A stretch of 64,000 nucleotides of DNA, taken from contig JAABRR010000006.1 in NCBI GenBank assembly GCA_011390785.1, positions 31,493-95,492 on the forward strand, written 5' to 3'. Every line of letters starts with the position of its first letter. The stretch's first letter is position 1. Of this stretch, positions 55,527 to 64,000 are shown one piece after another. The notes beneath the pieces were generated by a model. The model searched no databases, had not been told where the DNA came from, and saw only the letters and a program-made list of their open reading frames with translations. A program made the translations under genes and the position numbers. This DNA comes from Sphingobacteriia bacterium (lineage in GTDB: Bacteria; Bacteroidota; Bacteroidia; Bacteroidales; UBA7960).

Positions 55527-57257
55527 ATGATTAGAAAACAAAACTTAACAGCACTGATACTCGCCATATCACTTTTGGCATCATGTGCAAATATTCCAAA
55601 TTACAAAACCGGCATGGGTACACATTTGCTATACAACCAGGTTAGCTACATCAGCAAGGCACCTAAGATGGTACTTGTTTCAACACAGGTAAATACCCTT
55701 GATATCTTTGACAGCAACAATAAAAAAGTAGTGTCAATTACACCCAATGCCCCACTCTATTGGGAACAGTCTGGTGATTCAGTAAGAAAAGCTGATATTT
55801 CAGCCATTACCCTGCCAGGTATTTACACCATTGTTCTTCCTGACGTAGAGGAAAAGTATGAAATAGAGGTTTCAGACAATCCTTATACCCCCATTGCCAA
55901 AGCTGCCATCAAGGCATTGTATTTTAACCGGACAGCTGTTGAGATCAGTGAATCCCTGGGAGGGCCATGGGCACGTCCTGCAGGCCATCCCGATACGATT
56001 GTGTTAATACATTCTTCCGCTGCTGAAAAACATCGCCCTGAAGGGACAGTAATATCCTCTCCCCTGGGTTGGTACGATGCCGGCGACTACAACAAGTACA
56101 TTGTAAACAGTGGCATCAGCACCTATACCATGTTCAAGGCGCTAAGCGATTATCCTGAATACTTTACAAATCTGGAAGCAGATATCCCTGAAACGGGAAG
56201 CGGAGTACCCGATATTTTGTCAGAAACCCTTTTCAACTATCGCTGGATGCTCACCATGCAGGATCCACATGATGGAGGGGTTTACCATAAACTTACCAAC
56301 AAAAATTTCGATGGAGTAATAATGCCCCATGAGGGAACCGACGAAAGGTATGTAGTGATGAAAACTACTGCAGCAGCGCTCAATTTCGCCGCGGTTGCTG
56401 CCAAAGCATACAGGGTATTGGGAGATTATAAAACCCAATTCCCCGGACTTGCTGCTGAAAGCATCGAAAAAGCCGAAAAAGCGTGGCAATGGGCACTAAA
56501 TAATCCAGATGTATATTATCGGCAGCCCGAAGATATCCAGACAGGTACTTATGGCGACAACAATGTTACAGACGAGTTCTTCTGGGCCGCTGCTGAACTC
56601 TACAGAGCAACCGGCAAAGAGATGTATCTTGAAACAGTTCTCGAAAAATACTCGAAACCCACTGTACCCACCTGGAACCAGGTGTATGCATTGGGATTTT
56701 TGACCCTGCTCGAAGACTATGATAACCTTCCACAATCTCTTAAGGACAAAGGCATTCGCGAGGACTTTCTCGAACTGGCCAATCATCTTACCTCTGTTTC
56801 GCAAACATCGCCCTATGGTGTAAGTATTCAGCACTTTGAATGGGGCAGTAATTCAGCAGTAGCCAACCAGGGAATTCTAAAACTGTTAGCCTACAAACTT
56901 ACCGGAGACAAAAATCACCTGTATTCGGCCCACTCGGATATGGATTACCTGCTCGGACGCAATGCTACCGGCTATTGCTTTGTTACAGGTTTTGGCAACC
57001 AAAAGGTGATGAATATACACCACCGCCCATCAGAAGCTGATGGTATAGAAGACCCGGTTCCCGGATTTCTGGCCGGTGGCCCCAACACGGCAACCTTTGA
57101 TGACTGCCCCGACATGGAACGTAGCACCTTCCCGGCAAAATCATTCGTAGATCACTGGTGTAGCTATTCTACCAACGAAATTGCCATCAACTGGAATACG
57201 CCGCTGGTGTATTTAGCAGGAGCGTTGGATGCCCATTCTTCAGCTTTGGGACAATAA
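55527..57257 (+). CDS. GH9 endo-beta-1,4-glucanase, lipoprotein
   Basis: 576 residues. Lipobox LLASC (Cys20). N-terminal Ig-like CelD-type domain (about 30-120), then the GH9 (alpha/alpha)6 barrel with GWYDAGDYNKYIVNSG (Asp184 and Asp187, the nucleophile-side pair), DYLLGRNATGYCFVTGFG, HHRPS and the general-acid region STNEIAINWNTPL. It would cut cellulose or mixed-linkage glucan at the cell surface and work with the secreted GH5 next to it. Confidence 0.95.
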   Translation: MIRKQNLTALILAISLLASCANIPNYKTGMGTHLLYNQVSYISKAPKMVLVSTQVNTLDIFDSNNKKVVSITPNAPLYWEQSGDSVRKADISAITLPGIYTIVLPDVEEKYEIEVSDNPYTPIAKAAIKALYFNRTAVEISESLGGPWARPAGHPDTIVLIHSSAAEKHRPEGTVISSPLGWYDAGDYNKYIVNSGISTYTMFKALSDYPEYFTNLEADIPETGSGVPDILSETLFNYRWMLTMQDPHDGGVYHKLTNKNFDGVIMPHEGTDERYVVMKTTAAALNFAAVAAKAYRVLGDYKTQFPGLAAESIEKAEKAWQWALNNPDVYYRQPEDIQTGTYGDNNVTDEFFWAAAELYRATGKEMYLETVLEKYSKPTVPTWNQVYALGFLTLLEDYDNLPQSLKDKGIREDFLELANHLTSVSQTSPYGVSIQHFEWGSNSAVANQGILKLLAYKLTGDKNHLYSAHSDMDYLLGRNATGYCFVTGFGNQKVMNIHHRPSEADGIEDPVPGFLAGGPNTATFDDCPDMERSTFPAKSFVDHWCSYSTNEIAINWNTPLVYLAGALDAHSSALGQ

Positions 57258-57296
57258 AACCCGGCCTATTGTAAATAAAACTCACAAAAAATTCAT

Positions 57297-59318
57297 ATGC
57301 AATTTAAAACAAACCTTTGGCTCATAACAAGCCTGTTAATCTTCATTTCTGTTATACTGCTCCCTGACCGGCAAATTCATGCTCAGAAAACCCCGCATGA
57401 GGCCGCAGCTCAAATGGGCCGTGGCATAAACCTGGGCAATACCCTTGATGCCATACCCACAGAAGGTTCATGGTACCCCAGCCTGGCACAGGAGTACTAT
57501 TTTGCAGCTTACAAGGCCGCAGGTTTCGATAATGTTAGAATACCCGTTACCTGGGCCAACCATTTTGAACCCGGCAATGATTATCAAATTAGAGAAACCT
57601 GGATGAACAGGGTAGAACAGATTGTGGACTGGGCACTTGAAGCCGACCTCTTCGTAACTTTGAATGCACATCATGACTCATGGATTAAAGAGCATTATAC
57701 CGAAGAGAATAAGGCAAAGTTTGACTCCTTATGGACCCAAATCGCCTTCCGCTTTAAAGATAAGTCTGAGAAACTCCTCTTTGAGATACTCAATGAACCC
57801 GAGGTAATGACCATGGCGCAACTAAACGATCTTCAGCCCCGTATTCTGAGTATTATCAGAGAGCATAACCCCACCCGAATTGTCCTGTTTTCGGGTACCG
57901 GATACAATGCATCCAACAACCTGATCAACATCAATATCCCTGATCCGGATGACGAGTACCTGATGGGATTTTTTCATGCCTACGACCCCTGGAATTTTAT
58001 CAGCGGACAGGAGCCCTGGCCTGGCACTCCATCACAAATACAAAGCCTTCGAAGCAACATGGAACGTGTGAAAAACTGGAGTATTGAGCACAATATTCCG
58101 GTTATACTGAACGAATGGGGTGCCACTCACAAAGTGAATTACAACCAGAAAATGCGGTACCTGGGCATCTACAACAACATTATTCTCGAATACTATCCAT
58201 ACAGCTACTGGGATGATGGTGGCGATTTCAGGTTGTACGAACGCGAAGACAACAAATGGGATGATGTGAAAGACGTGCTGATGTATTTTTCAGATTATTC
58301 ACCCGATCCCTTTACCTTGCAAATAGCTGACGAAAAAGTAACCCTAAACTGGACCAACCGGCTCAATACCGATAGCATGGCCATCGACAGCACTGTAATT
58401 CAGCGCAAAATGGAATACAAGGGTGATTTTCTTTATCATGATGTGATCTATGAAGGCAACAATTACACCGACACATCCGGCATCATTACCGGTAACACCT
58501 ATTATTACCGAATTGTGCAATATCTTGCCAGTGGCGATTCGCTTTACTCCTATCCGCAGCAGATCTATGCTATCTGCTCCGAGCGATTCAACTACAACAA
58601 TATGACTCTGACTGTACCTGGCACCATTGAAGCAGAGCACTTTGATGTGGGTTGTCAGCATCTCACCTATTATGACACTACCCCGGAAAATATACCCAAC
58701 GACTTCAGACAGGATGAACCCGTAGATATACAGGCACGTTCAGGTGGAGGGTATCACGTTGGCTATGTAGCCCAGGGAGAATGGCTGGAATATACCGTAA
58801 ATGTAGGGCAATCAGCAATGTATTATGTTTCAACACATGTAGCAACTACCCAAACGGGAGGCAAAATGTCAATACAATTTAATGGTGGAACAAAATTGCA
58901 TGCCGATATTCCCAACACGGGTAGTTGGGAAACCACAACAACTGTTGTGAATAGGGGCTATCTTGGTGCCGGTGTAAGAACCATACGCATAAATATTGAA
59001 GGAACAGCAGCATTCAATATTGACAAAATGGTACTTTCAATAGATGACCCAAATTCAATCAACACCTTAAAACCGGAAGAAATTCAGCTTTACCCCAACC
59101 CTGCCAAGAACAGTATCACATTAAAGATACCTTCCGGCTTACAAGTGAATAAGGTTACAATTTATGACAGCCAGGGACGGATAATGGAGTTATATGAAAA
59201 TGCAGGTTCAGAAAGATCATTCGATACATCATCATTTCCTGATGGTTATTATATCCTGCATTTCAGCACCACCAACAACGAGAATTACCAGGTGCCGTTT
59301 GTGAAATCAGGAAACTGA
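57297..59318 (+). CDS. GH5 endoglucanase with CBM6 and T9SS sorting domain
   Basis: 673 residues. Signal peptide, then a GH5 barrel (about 30-330): INLGNTLDAIPTEG, NAHHDSW, EILNEPEV (acid/base Glu167) and ILNEWGATHK (nucleophile Glu273). A fibronectin-type linker follows, then CBM6 (about 440-580: TIEAEHFDVGCQHLTYYDT, GEWLEYTVNV) and the type A sorting domain (IQLYPNPAKNSI). Secreted by the type IX system to act on cellulose outside the cell. Confidence 0.95.
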   Translation: MQFKTNLWLITSLLIFISVILLPDRQIHAQKTPHEAAAQMGRGINLGNTLDAIPTEGSWYPSLAQEYYFAAYKAAGFDNVRIPVTWANHFEPGNDYQIRETWMNRVEQIVDWALEADLFVTLNAHHDSWIKEHYTEENKAKFDSLWTQIAFRFKDKSEKLLFEILNEPEVMTMAQLNDLQPRILSIIREHNPTRIVLFSGTGYNASNNLININIPDPDDEYLMGFFHAYDPWNFISGQEPWPGTPSQIQSLRSNMERVKNWSIEHNIPVILNEWGATHKVNYNQKMRYLGIYNNIILEYYPYSYWDDGGDFRLYEREDNKWDDVKDVLMYFSDYSPDPFTLQIADEKVTLNWTNRLNTDSMAIDSTVIQRKMEYKGDFLYHDVIYEGNNYTDTSGIITGNTYYYRIVQYLASGDSLYSYPQQIYAICSERFNYNNMTLTVPGTIEAEHFDVGCQHLTYYDTTPENIPNDFRQDEPVDIQARSGGGYHVGYVAQGEWLEYTVNVGQSAMYYVSTHVATTQTGGKMSIQFNGGTKLHADIPNTGSWETTTTVVNRGYLGAGVRTIRINIEGTAAFNIDKMVLSIDDPNSINTLKPEEIQLYPNPAKNSITLKIPSGLQVNKVTIYDSQGRIMELYENAGSERSFDTSSFPDGYYILHFSTTNNENYQVPFVKSGN

Positions 59319-59512
59319 AAACAACCGTACCCCATGGTTCTGCTAATGTGGCAAGATTGCGACTACCTAACATTGCGAACAAAATAAATCACAGTTGTTG
59401 AAATATTCCGGAAAAATAGCAGGAATTTTTCAACAAATTGCAATATTCATTAATTGCCGGTCATCTCTTCTTTATTCCTGAATGGAAACCACATTACTAA
59501 TTTTAAAAGTCC

Positions 59513-59520
59513 TACCTTTG
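59513..59520 (+). promoter_or_regulatory. -7 box upstream of the T9SS nuclease gene
   Basis: TACCTTTG matches the -7 consensus exactly; no TTG stands at the proper spacing upstream, so confidence is limited. It suggests the gene has its own promoter rather than depending on the GH94-GH5 transcript. Confidence 0.4.
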
Positions 59521-59588
59521 CACGCAACTAAAGGAGACCGCTGTGATAAAGGTACAGATTCTCTAAAAAATACACCATCAATAATACT

Positions 59589-60752
59589 ATGCTTAAATTC
59601 TCTCTATCAGCTCTTTTCATTCTTCAATACTTCATACTCTCTGCTCAGCAGGTTACTATTCCCACTTTTGGCACTGATAATACCCTTGAAGTTGCCAGCT
59701 GGAATATCGAACATTTCCCCAAAAAAGATCAAACAACGGTAAATTATGTAACCCAGATTATTCAGAATCTGGATATAGATGTCTTTGCATTTCAGGAAAT
59801 AAGTGATACTGTTTTTTTTAAGCAAATGGTGAACGAATTACCCGATTATCATTACCATATTAAATCGTCCTATTACGCAGGCCTTGCCTATATGTATAAA
59901 ACCAGTAGTGTGCAAATAAACAGCATTTACGAAATATATACCACATCTCCTTATTGGAGAACTTTCCCCCGATCACCCGTAGTTATGGATATGGAATTTA
60001 TGGGTGAAAATATTATTGTAATCAACAACCACTACAAATGTTGTGGCGATGGGATTATGGAAATGGGCAATACAAATGACGAAGAATATCGGCGTTACAG
60101 AGCCAGCAACCTGCTCAAGGAATACATCGACAACAATTTTAGTGATAAAAAAGTGCTGGTAGTGGGCGATCTTAACGACAATATTGCTGACAGCCAACCC
60201 AATAATGTTTTTGAAAACATCATCAGCGATTCGCAAAACTACCTTTTTGCAGATATGCAAATTGCAGAAGGTAGCTATGCTTACTGGTCTTATCCCAGCT
60301 GGCCTTCGCACCTCGATCATATTCTGATAACCAATGAATTATTTGATGCACTGCTCCACCCCGAATCGGAAATATCCACCCTCCGCATAGATCATCACCT
60401 GACCAGTGGCTGGTGGGAATACGACAACAATGTTTCCGACCACCGCCCCGTAGCCATAAAACTGCATTTGGGCAGCACTACAAATGTAAGTAGTTATTCC
60501 CAAACCCTACTCTCAGCCATCTACCCAAATCCGGCAAAAGAAGCTATCCATGTGCAGCTTAAAGAAGGCATATCTATCAGGTCTGTCGATTTATACACAC
60601 TCAGCGGGCAACTGATCAAAACATCGGTTACAGCTGATGGTGTTTCCCTGATTACTCTGCCAATACCTGACGTGCAACCCGGAATTTACTTTTTGCTCAT
60701 ACACAGCGAAATAAACGGCAGCGAGACACACAAAATTGTGGTGGTTGAATAG
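59589..60752 (+). CDS. T9SS-exported endonuclease/exonuclease/phosphatase-fold enzyme
   Basis: 387 residues. Signal peptide (1-19), then the EEP fold: EVASWNIEHFPKKDQ, FAFQEISD (metal Glu), NHYKCCGDG, VVGDLNDN and SDHRPVAIKL with the catalytic His. The C-terminal ~75 residues are a type A sorting domain (LLSAIYPNPAKEAI). It may act on extracellular nucleic acid, phospholipids or other phosphoesters; the substrate is not determined. It follows the cellulose run but has its own -7 box. Confidence 0.9.
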   Translation: MLKFSLSALFILQYFILSAQQVTIPTFGTDNTLEVASWNIEHFPKKDQTTVNYVTQIIQNLDIDVFAFQEISDTVFFKQMVNELPDYHYHIKSSYYAGLAYMYKTSSVQINSIYEIYTTSPYWRTFPRSPVVMDMEFMGENIIVINNHYKCCGDGIMEMGNTNDEEYRRYRASNLLKEYIDNNFSDKKVLVVGDLNDNIADSQPNNVFENIISDSQNYLFADMQIAEGSYAYWSYPSWPSHLDHILITNELFDALLHPESEISTLRIDHHLTSGWWEYDNNVSDHRPVAIKLHLGSTTNVSSYSQTLLSAIYPNPAKEAIHVQLKEGISIRSVDLYTLSGQLIKTSVTADGVSLITLPIPDVQPGIYFLLIHSEINGSETHKIVVVE

Positions 60753-60771
60753 GGTTTACCCAAACATCAAA

Positions 60772-63042
60772 TCATACCCCTTCCTGGCTTCTGATAGCAC
60801 TCTCAAACCTTTCAATATTCGCATTGTTGGGATCGAGCTGTTTTAGTGTGGGAAGGAGCCTGGCTGCAAGTTCGTATTGCTCAAAGCGGATGGCAGCATA
60901 GCAGTAGGTGTTCATAAAACCGGCATCGGCCTGGAAATCGGGCCAGGCTTTGGTAAGGTAAACAAGGGCGATGTCATTTTCCTGGCTGAGGTATATTTCT
61001 CCGATAAATCGGTTGGCCAGCCCGGTTTCGAGTACTCTATTGGCTTCCAGAAGCAGTTCAAGCCCTTTTTGCGGATTGTTTTGCCGCAGGCTGGTAAAAG
61101 CCTGATCAATCTGGTCTCTAACTATAGATGGTGTAAAAAGAATGGTTTCTGCAGTGGTTGCCGTTTCTGAAAGAAGTTGTGGATACTTTACCAGAAGTTG
61201 TTGTGCCTCTGTAGATTGGCCGCTCTCCAAAAGAGCCTGATAACGGATCTGAGCCACCATAAGCGTATTGTACTGACTGCCTGTACCTTCCAGCTGATCC
61301 AGGTATTCAAAGGCTTGCAAGGGTTGATCAAGTTTGAGAGAAATTTCAGCCAGTTGCAACAATACAAATGGCTCGCGGGTTAATGCCAGCGACCGCACAA
61401 ACACATCTCTTGCGGCCTGCAGGTTTGCTGCCTGCATAAAAAGGTTACCAGATTCAATGTAATTTCTTAGTTCCCACGGATTGATAAAAGTATTGACCTG
61501 AAGTTCGCGGGCAGCTTCATTTAGCAAACCCCGGGTCTGGTAGTGTGTAGCCAGTCTGCGGTGAGCATCAGCAGCCGTAATATCATCATACACCATATCC
61601 AGAAAAGCCAGTGAGTCAATGATATCTGAAGGTATATACTCCTGCTTAAAATTATTGACACCCACCCTGGGCTGAAAGGGCCAGCCCGACATAAGATGCT
61701 GAATCCGAAGATCGGCAGTAATACTATCGAGAATTGTGTAAGTGCCGCTTTGTTGGTACCATGATGCCGGTTTACCATCATCAGGGTTGGTCTCACCCAT
61801 CAAACCCGATTGCAGAAGTGATGTATAAAACACATCAGCCATTACATGGTAGCCGGTAATGGTGGGGTGTACATGCTCGGTAAAGAGAGTATTACCCGGA
61901 ATACCATTGGGTGACTCAGATTTAAACCGACGTCCGACAGGTACAAAAAATGCATTGAATTCTTCACTCAATTCTTCAATGGTGCGATTGATATCATCTG
62001 ACGCCCTGAACCTTATTCCATCGAGATTACGTGCCTGGGCAAACATAACCCGGGCGCTATCGGCAAGGCCCTGCTGCAGAAGGCCCTGGGCCTGCTCAAA
62101 TGCAATAAGGGCTGCTGATTTTTCTCTGTTTTCTTCTTTTACAAAGGGTGGCAGGTCACCAATATTGCTCACCACATCGCCAATAAAAACGGGAACCCTC
62201 TCAGTCTTTGCTTTTCGTAAAATACTACCCATATTCAATTCGAAATGGCGATGGGCGGCATTATACACCCTTCCCTGGTAGGCAATATTCCGGTTTTGGG
62301 TAATACGTTCCATCAGCGTTGCTACCTGCTGGCTTTCAGCTTCCAGTTCGGGTACTCCCCCACCCGATATCCCGTCTGCCAGACTACGAATTCCCTGGTA
62401 AAACCTGTACCTAAGCATAAAAAGGTGAAGCTTTTTCAATGAATGGACATTACCCATTCCGCCATAGGCTCCGGCACCCAATGCGCCATAAAATTCATTA
62501 TGTCCGGCATAAATGAGCAGGGCATCGGGTTGCTGCTCAAGAATCTCATCAATCCTATCGGCAAGTGAGTAACTGTTAATGGCAGTAACGGCCAAATTGA
62601 TCACTTCAATATGTTTTTCGGGGAAAGCATCGGTAAGCCTTTGGTCCAAAATAGAAGGAAAAGAAAGACCCTGGTGGTAGGGAAACCCATATACAGTAGA
62701 ACTTCCCAGAACAAAAATCCTGAATGCATTTTCTGGCTTCTTTTTTAGAAAAAGGTCGTAGTGTGGAAAGGTAAAACTTTCGTTCAGAAAGTATTTTTGG
62801 CTGTATTCAGGATTCAGAGTAATATAATCTCGTCCATGTACCCTGGTTTCTGAAAACATTGGCCACTCTTTTCCATAACCTGTAGCCCTTAGCAGTACTT
62901 CTATTAATACTATTATAATGAGCGGAACAACCACTGCAAGAAAAAAAATGCTGAGCACTTTTTCAATTAGTGATCGTTTCTTTGATTCAACAGGCAATTC
63001 CATATTGGGTGCTTTTTTCTTTTTGCCGGCCATATATTTCAT
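60772..63042 (-). CDS. SGNH hydrolase with TPR-type C-terminus
   Basis: 756 residues. Membrane anchor at residues ~29-52, then an SGNH (GDSL) domain: VLGSSTVYGFP (nucleophile in GSS, 113-115), YAGHNEFYGALG (Asn/Gly block), and HVHPTITGYHVMAD (catalytic His region). From about residue 480 tetratricopeptide-like helical repeats follow (LNEAARELQVNTF, LQAARDVFVRSLAL). Such proteins deacylate or remodel surface glycans; TPRs may bind partners. Convergent with the nuclease gene. Confidence 0.8.
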   Translation of the reverse strand: MKYMAGKKKKAPNMELPVESKKRSLIEKVLSIFFLAVVVPLIIIVLIEVLLRATGYGKEWPMFSETRVHGRDYITLNPEYSQKYFLNESFTFPHYDLFLKKKPENAFRIFVLGSSTVYGFPYHQGLSFPSILDQRLTDAFPEKHIEVINLAVTAINSYSLADRIDEILEQQPDALLIYAGHNEFYGALGAGAYGGMGNVHSLKKLHLFMLRYRFYQGIRSLADGISGGGVPELEAESQQVATLMERITQNRNIAYQGRVYNAAHRHFELNMGSILRKAKTERVPVFIGDVVSNIGDLPPFVKEENREKSAALIAFEQAQGLLQQGLADSARVMFAQARNLDGIRFRASDDINRTIEELSEEFNAFFVPVGRRFKSESPNGIPGNTLFTEHVHPTITGYHVMADVFYTSLLQSGLMGETNPDDGKPASWYQQSGTYTILDSITADLRIQHLMSGWPFQPRVGVNNFKQEYIPSDIIDSLAFLDMVYDDITAADAHRRLATHYQTRGLLNEAARELQVNTFINPWELRNYIESGNLFMQAANLQAARDVFVRSLALTREPFVLLQLAEISLKLDQPLQAFEYLDQLEGTGSQYNTLMVAQIRYQALLESGQSTEAQQLLVKYPQLLSETATTAETILFTPSIVRDQIDQAFTSLRQNNPQKGLELLLEANRVLETGLANRFIGEIYLSQENDIALVYLTKAWPDFQADAGFMNTYCYAAIRFEQYELAARLLPTLKQLDPNNANIERFESAIRSQEGV

Positions 63043-63133
63043 GCTTTAAATGATCATAGACTCGTTGTAATACTTCTCGTTAAACATATAAATCTGAAGG
63101 AGTCAAGCTCCATCCTCTAACTAATGGTATTTT

Positions 63134-64000
63134 TTATGGATAATCACCAATCATCAATTTTATCGACCTCGTTTGCCCCATGGCAAATAACCTTACAAAA
63201 TAAATACCAGCAGGCCAACCCTCTACACTAAAAGTTTGGGAGTTGCTCCCTTCAATAAATTGAGCGTGAATTTTCTGACCTGCTACATTGAAAACCTGTA
63301 TATTTAAACCTGAAACCAAATCTGAGCCTGAAATGGTAACCTTGTCAGATGCAGGGTTTGGGTAGATTTTCAGATCATTGAAACCCTGATCGTGAACATT
63401 GGTGATCAGGTTTCCCACCCTAAACCAGTTCATATTAAACTCCTTGCTAACAATATAAATCCGCATTTTGTAATAGCCTTCCGGCAGAGTTATTTCAGAT
63501 GTAACGGTTTGCCATGTTTGCCATCCGCCAGTTGCCGGCACGTTGAAGGTTTCGTGAATCGTCATGTTGTCATCATCATCATAAAGCTGGATTCTGAATT
63601 TTCCGTTTCCTGCCAAAGCAGCAATGCGGTAGATAAACTGGTAAACGCCACTTTCATTGATTCTTACAAAATAATCAGCATAATCCCCGCTATCGGTAAA
63701 GCCAAAATTACTACCCCCGCCAGTATCTTCAGTAGTTTCAAAAACCAGCCCCGATTGGTGGTAATAATTTTCAACCTGAATGATACCAGGGAGATTGTAT
63801 CTTACAGGTGTTTTATTGATCACCGTAAGCTCAGAGAACTGTTCCAGTGGTCGCGCAATCTCGTCAATTATTGAAGTACCGGTATAGCTGATCTTTACAA
63901 TGTTATTATAATAGATACGGTTTTCAGGAATGATAATTACTGTACGGGATCCTGGCAATAATACAACTTCACTTACAGCCGCAGGTTCATTATTCACAAG
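63134..64000 (-). CDS. CBM6-like T9SS protein, C-terminal part (5' end outside window)
   Basis: The frame is open to the window edge, so only the C-terminal ~289 residues are seen. The first ~55 residues (EVVLLPGSRTVIIIPENRI) look like a fibre-type beta-domain; then a CBM6-like module (IQVENYYHQSGLVFETTE, DSGDYADYFVRINESGVY, about 70-190); then a type A sorting domain (LKIYPNPASDKVTI). The lost N-terminal part is probably a glycan-active enzyme. Beta-sandwich modules of this kind bind polysaccharide. Confidence 0.8.
   Translation of the reverse strand, partial: LVNNEPAAVSEVVLLPGSRTVIIIPENRIYYNNIVKISYTGTSIIDEIARPLEQFSELTVINKTPVRYNLPGIIQVENYYHQSGLVFETTEDTGGGSNFGFTDSGDYADYFVRINESGVYQFIYRIAALAGNGKFRIQLYDDDDNMTIHETFNVPATGGWQTWQTVTSEITLPEGYYKMRIYIVSKEFNMNWFRVGNLITNVHDQGFNDLKIYPNPASDKVTISGSDLVSGLNIQVFNVAGQKIHAQFIEGSNSQTFSVEGWPAGIYFVRLFAMGQTRSIKLMIGDYP

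Noticed and set aside
1..64000. tRNA, rRNA, CRISPR array, intact insertion sequence
   Set aside because: No cloverleaf, rRNA-like segment, regularly spaced repeats or transposase with terminal repeats was recognised by eye.

Overview
The window is from a member of the Bacteroidota, most likely a free-living or marine/alkaline polysaccharide degrader of the Marinilabiliales type (order-level placement is inference). Evidence seen directly: several proteins end in type IX secretion (T9SS) type A sorting domains; there is a 288-residue primary sigma factor of the Bacteroidota kind; promoters fit TTTG-N19-21-TAnnTTTG; there is an STN-domain TonB receptor paired with a DUF4249 lipoprotein, and four exported sulfatases. 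Coding density is high, base composition is moderately AT-rich, and no rRNA, tRNA, CRISPR array or intact insertion sequence was seen.

Layout. 1-4900: the tail of a T9SS-exported protein, a DUF4395 membrane protein, a LuxR-type response regulator, a badly decayed cytidylyltransferase/GHMP-kinase pseudogene, a short dispersed repeat, an exported metallo-beta-lactamase-fold hydrolase and a CIA30-like protein. 4927-11720 (minus): a tightly packed set of a PLP-decarboxylase-like protein lacking the PLP lysine, two acyltransferase-like proteins and two radical SAM proteins, interrupted by a hicBA toxin-antitoxin module whose hicA has no normal start codon. 11940-14903 (minus): two exported parallel beta-helix proteins, one GH28-like. 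14931-21386 (minus): a TonB receptor / DUF4249 / MG2-like / hypothetical operon. 21945-27940: AbgT transporter, methyltransferase, exported 1-Cys peroxiredoxin, NTF2-like lipoprotein and an LDH-family enzyme with a malate-type specificity residue. 27967-34761: four sulfatases. 34836-49975: mainly housekeeping genes (5'-nucleotidase, rpoD, htrA, dapF, mltG, phosphohexomutase, DEAD-box helicase, CvfB-like RNA-binding protein). 50347-60752: an uncharacterised T9SS protein, a Nudix-type regulator with a perfect palindromic operator at its start codon, then a cellulose set (GH94 phosphorylase, GH9 lipoprotein, GH5-CBM6-T9SS) and a T9SS nuclease/phosphatase. 60772-64000 (minus): an SGNH-TPR protein and the tail of a CBM6-like T9SS protein.

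How genes fit together. GH5 (secreted) and GH9 (surface lipoprotein) would cut cellulose outside the cell, and GH94 would phosphorolyse imported cellobiose; the upstream Nudix-HTH protein is the likely local regulator. The sulfatases and beta-helix proteins suggest use of sulfated or uronate-rich glycans as well.

The best candidates for something undescribed are the radical SAM / acyltransferase / lysine-less PLP-fold cluster, the structured leader of the DEAD-box helicase gene, the hicA gene with an ATA in place of ATG, and the uncharacterised T9SS protein beside the cellulose genes.
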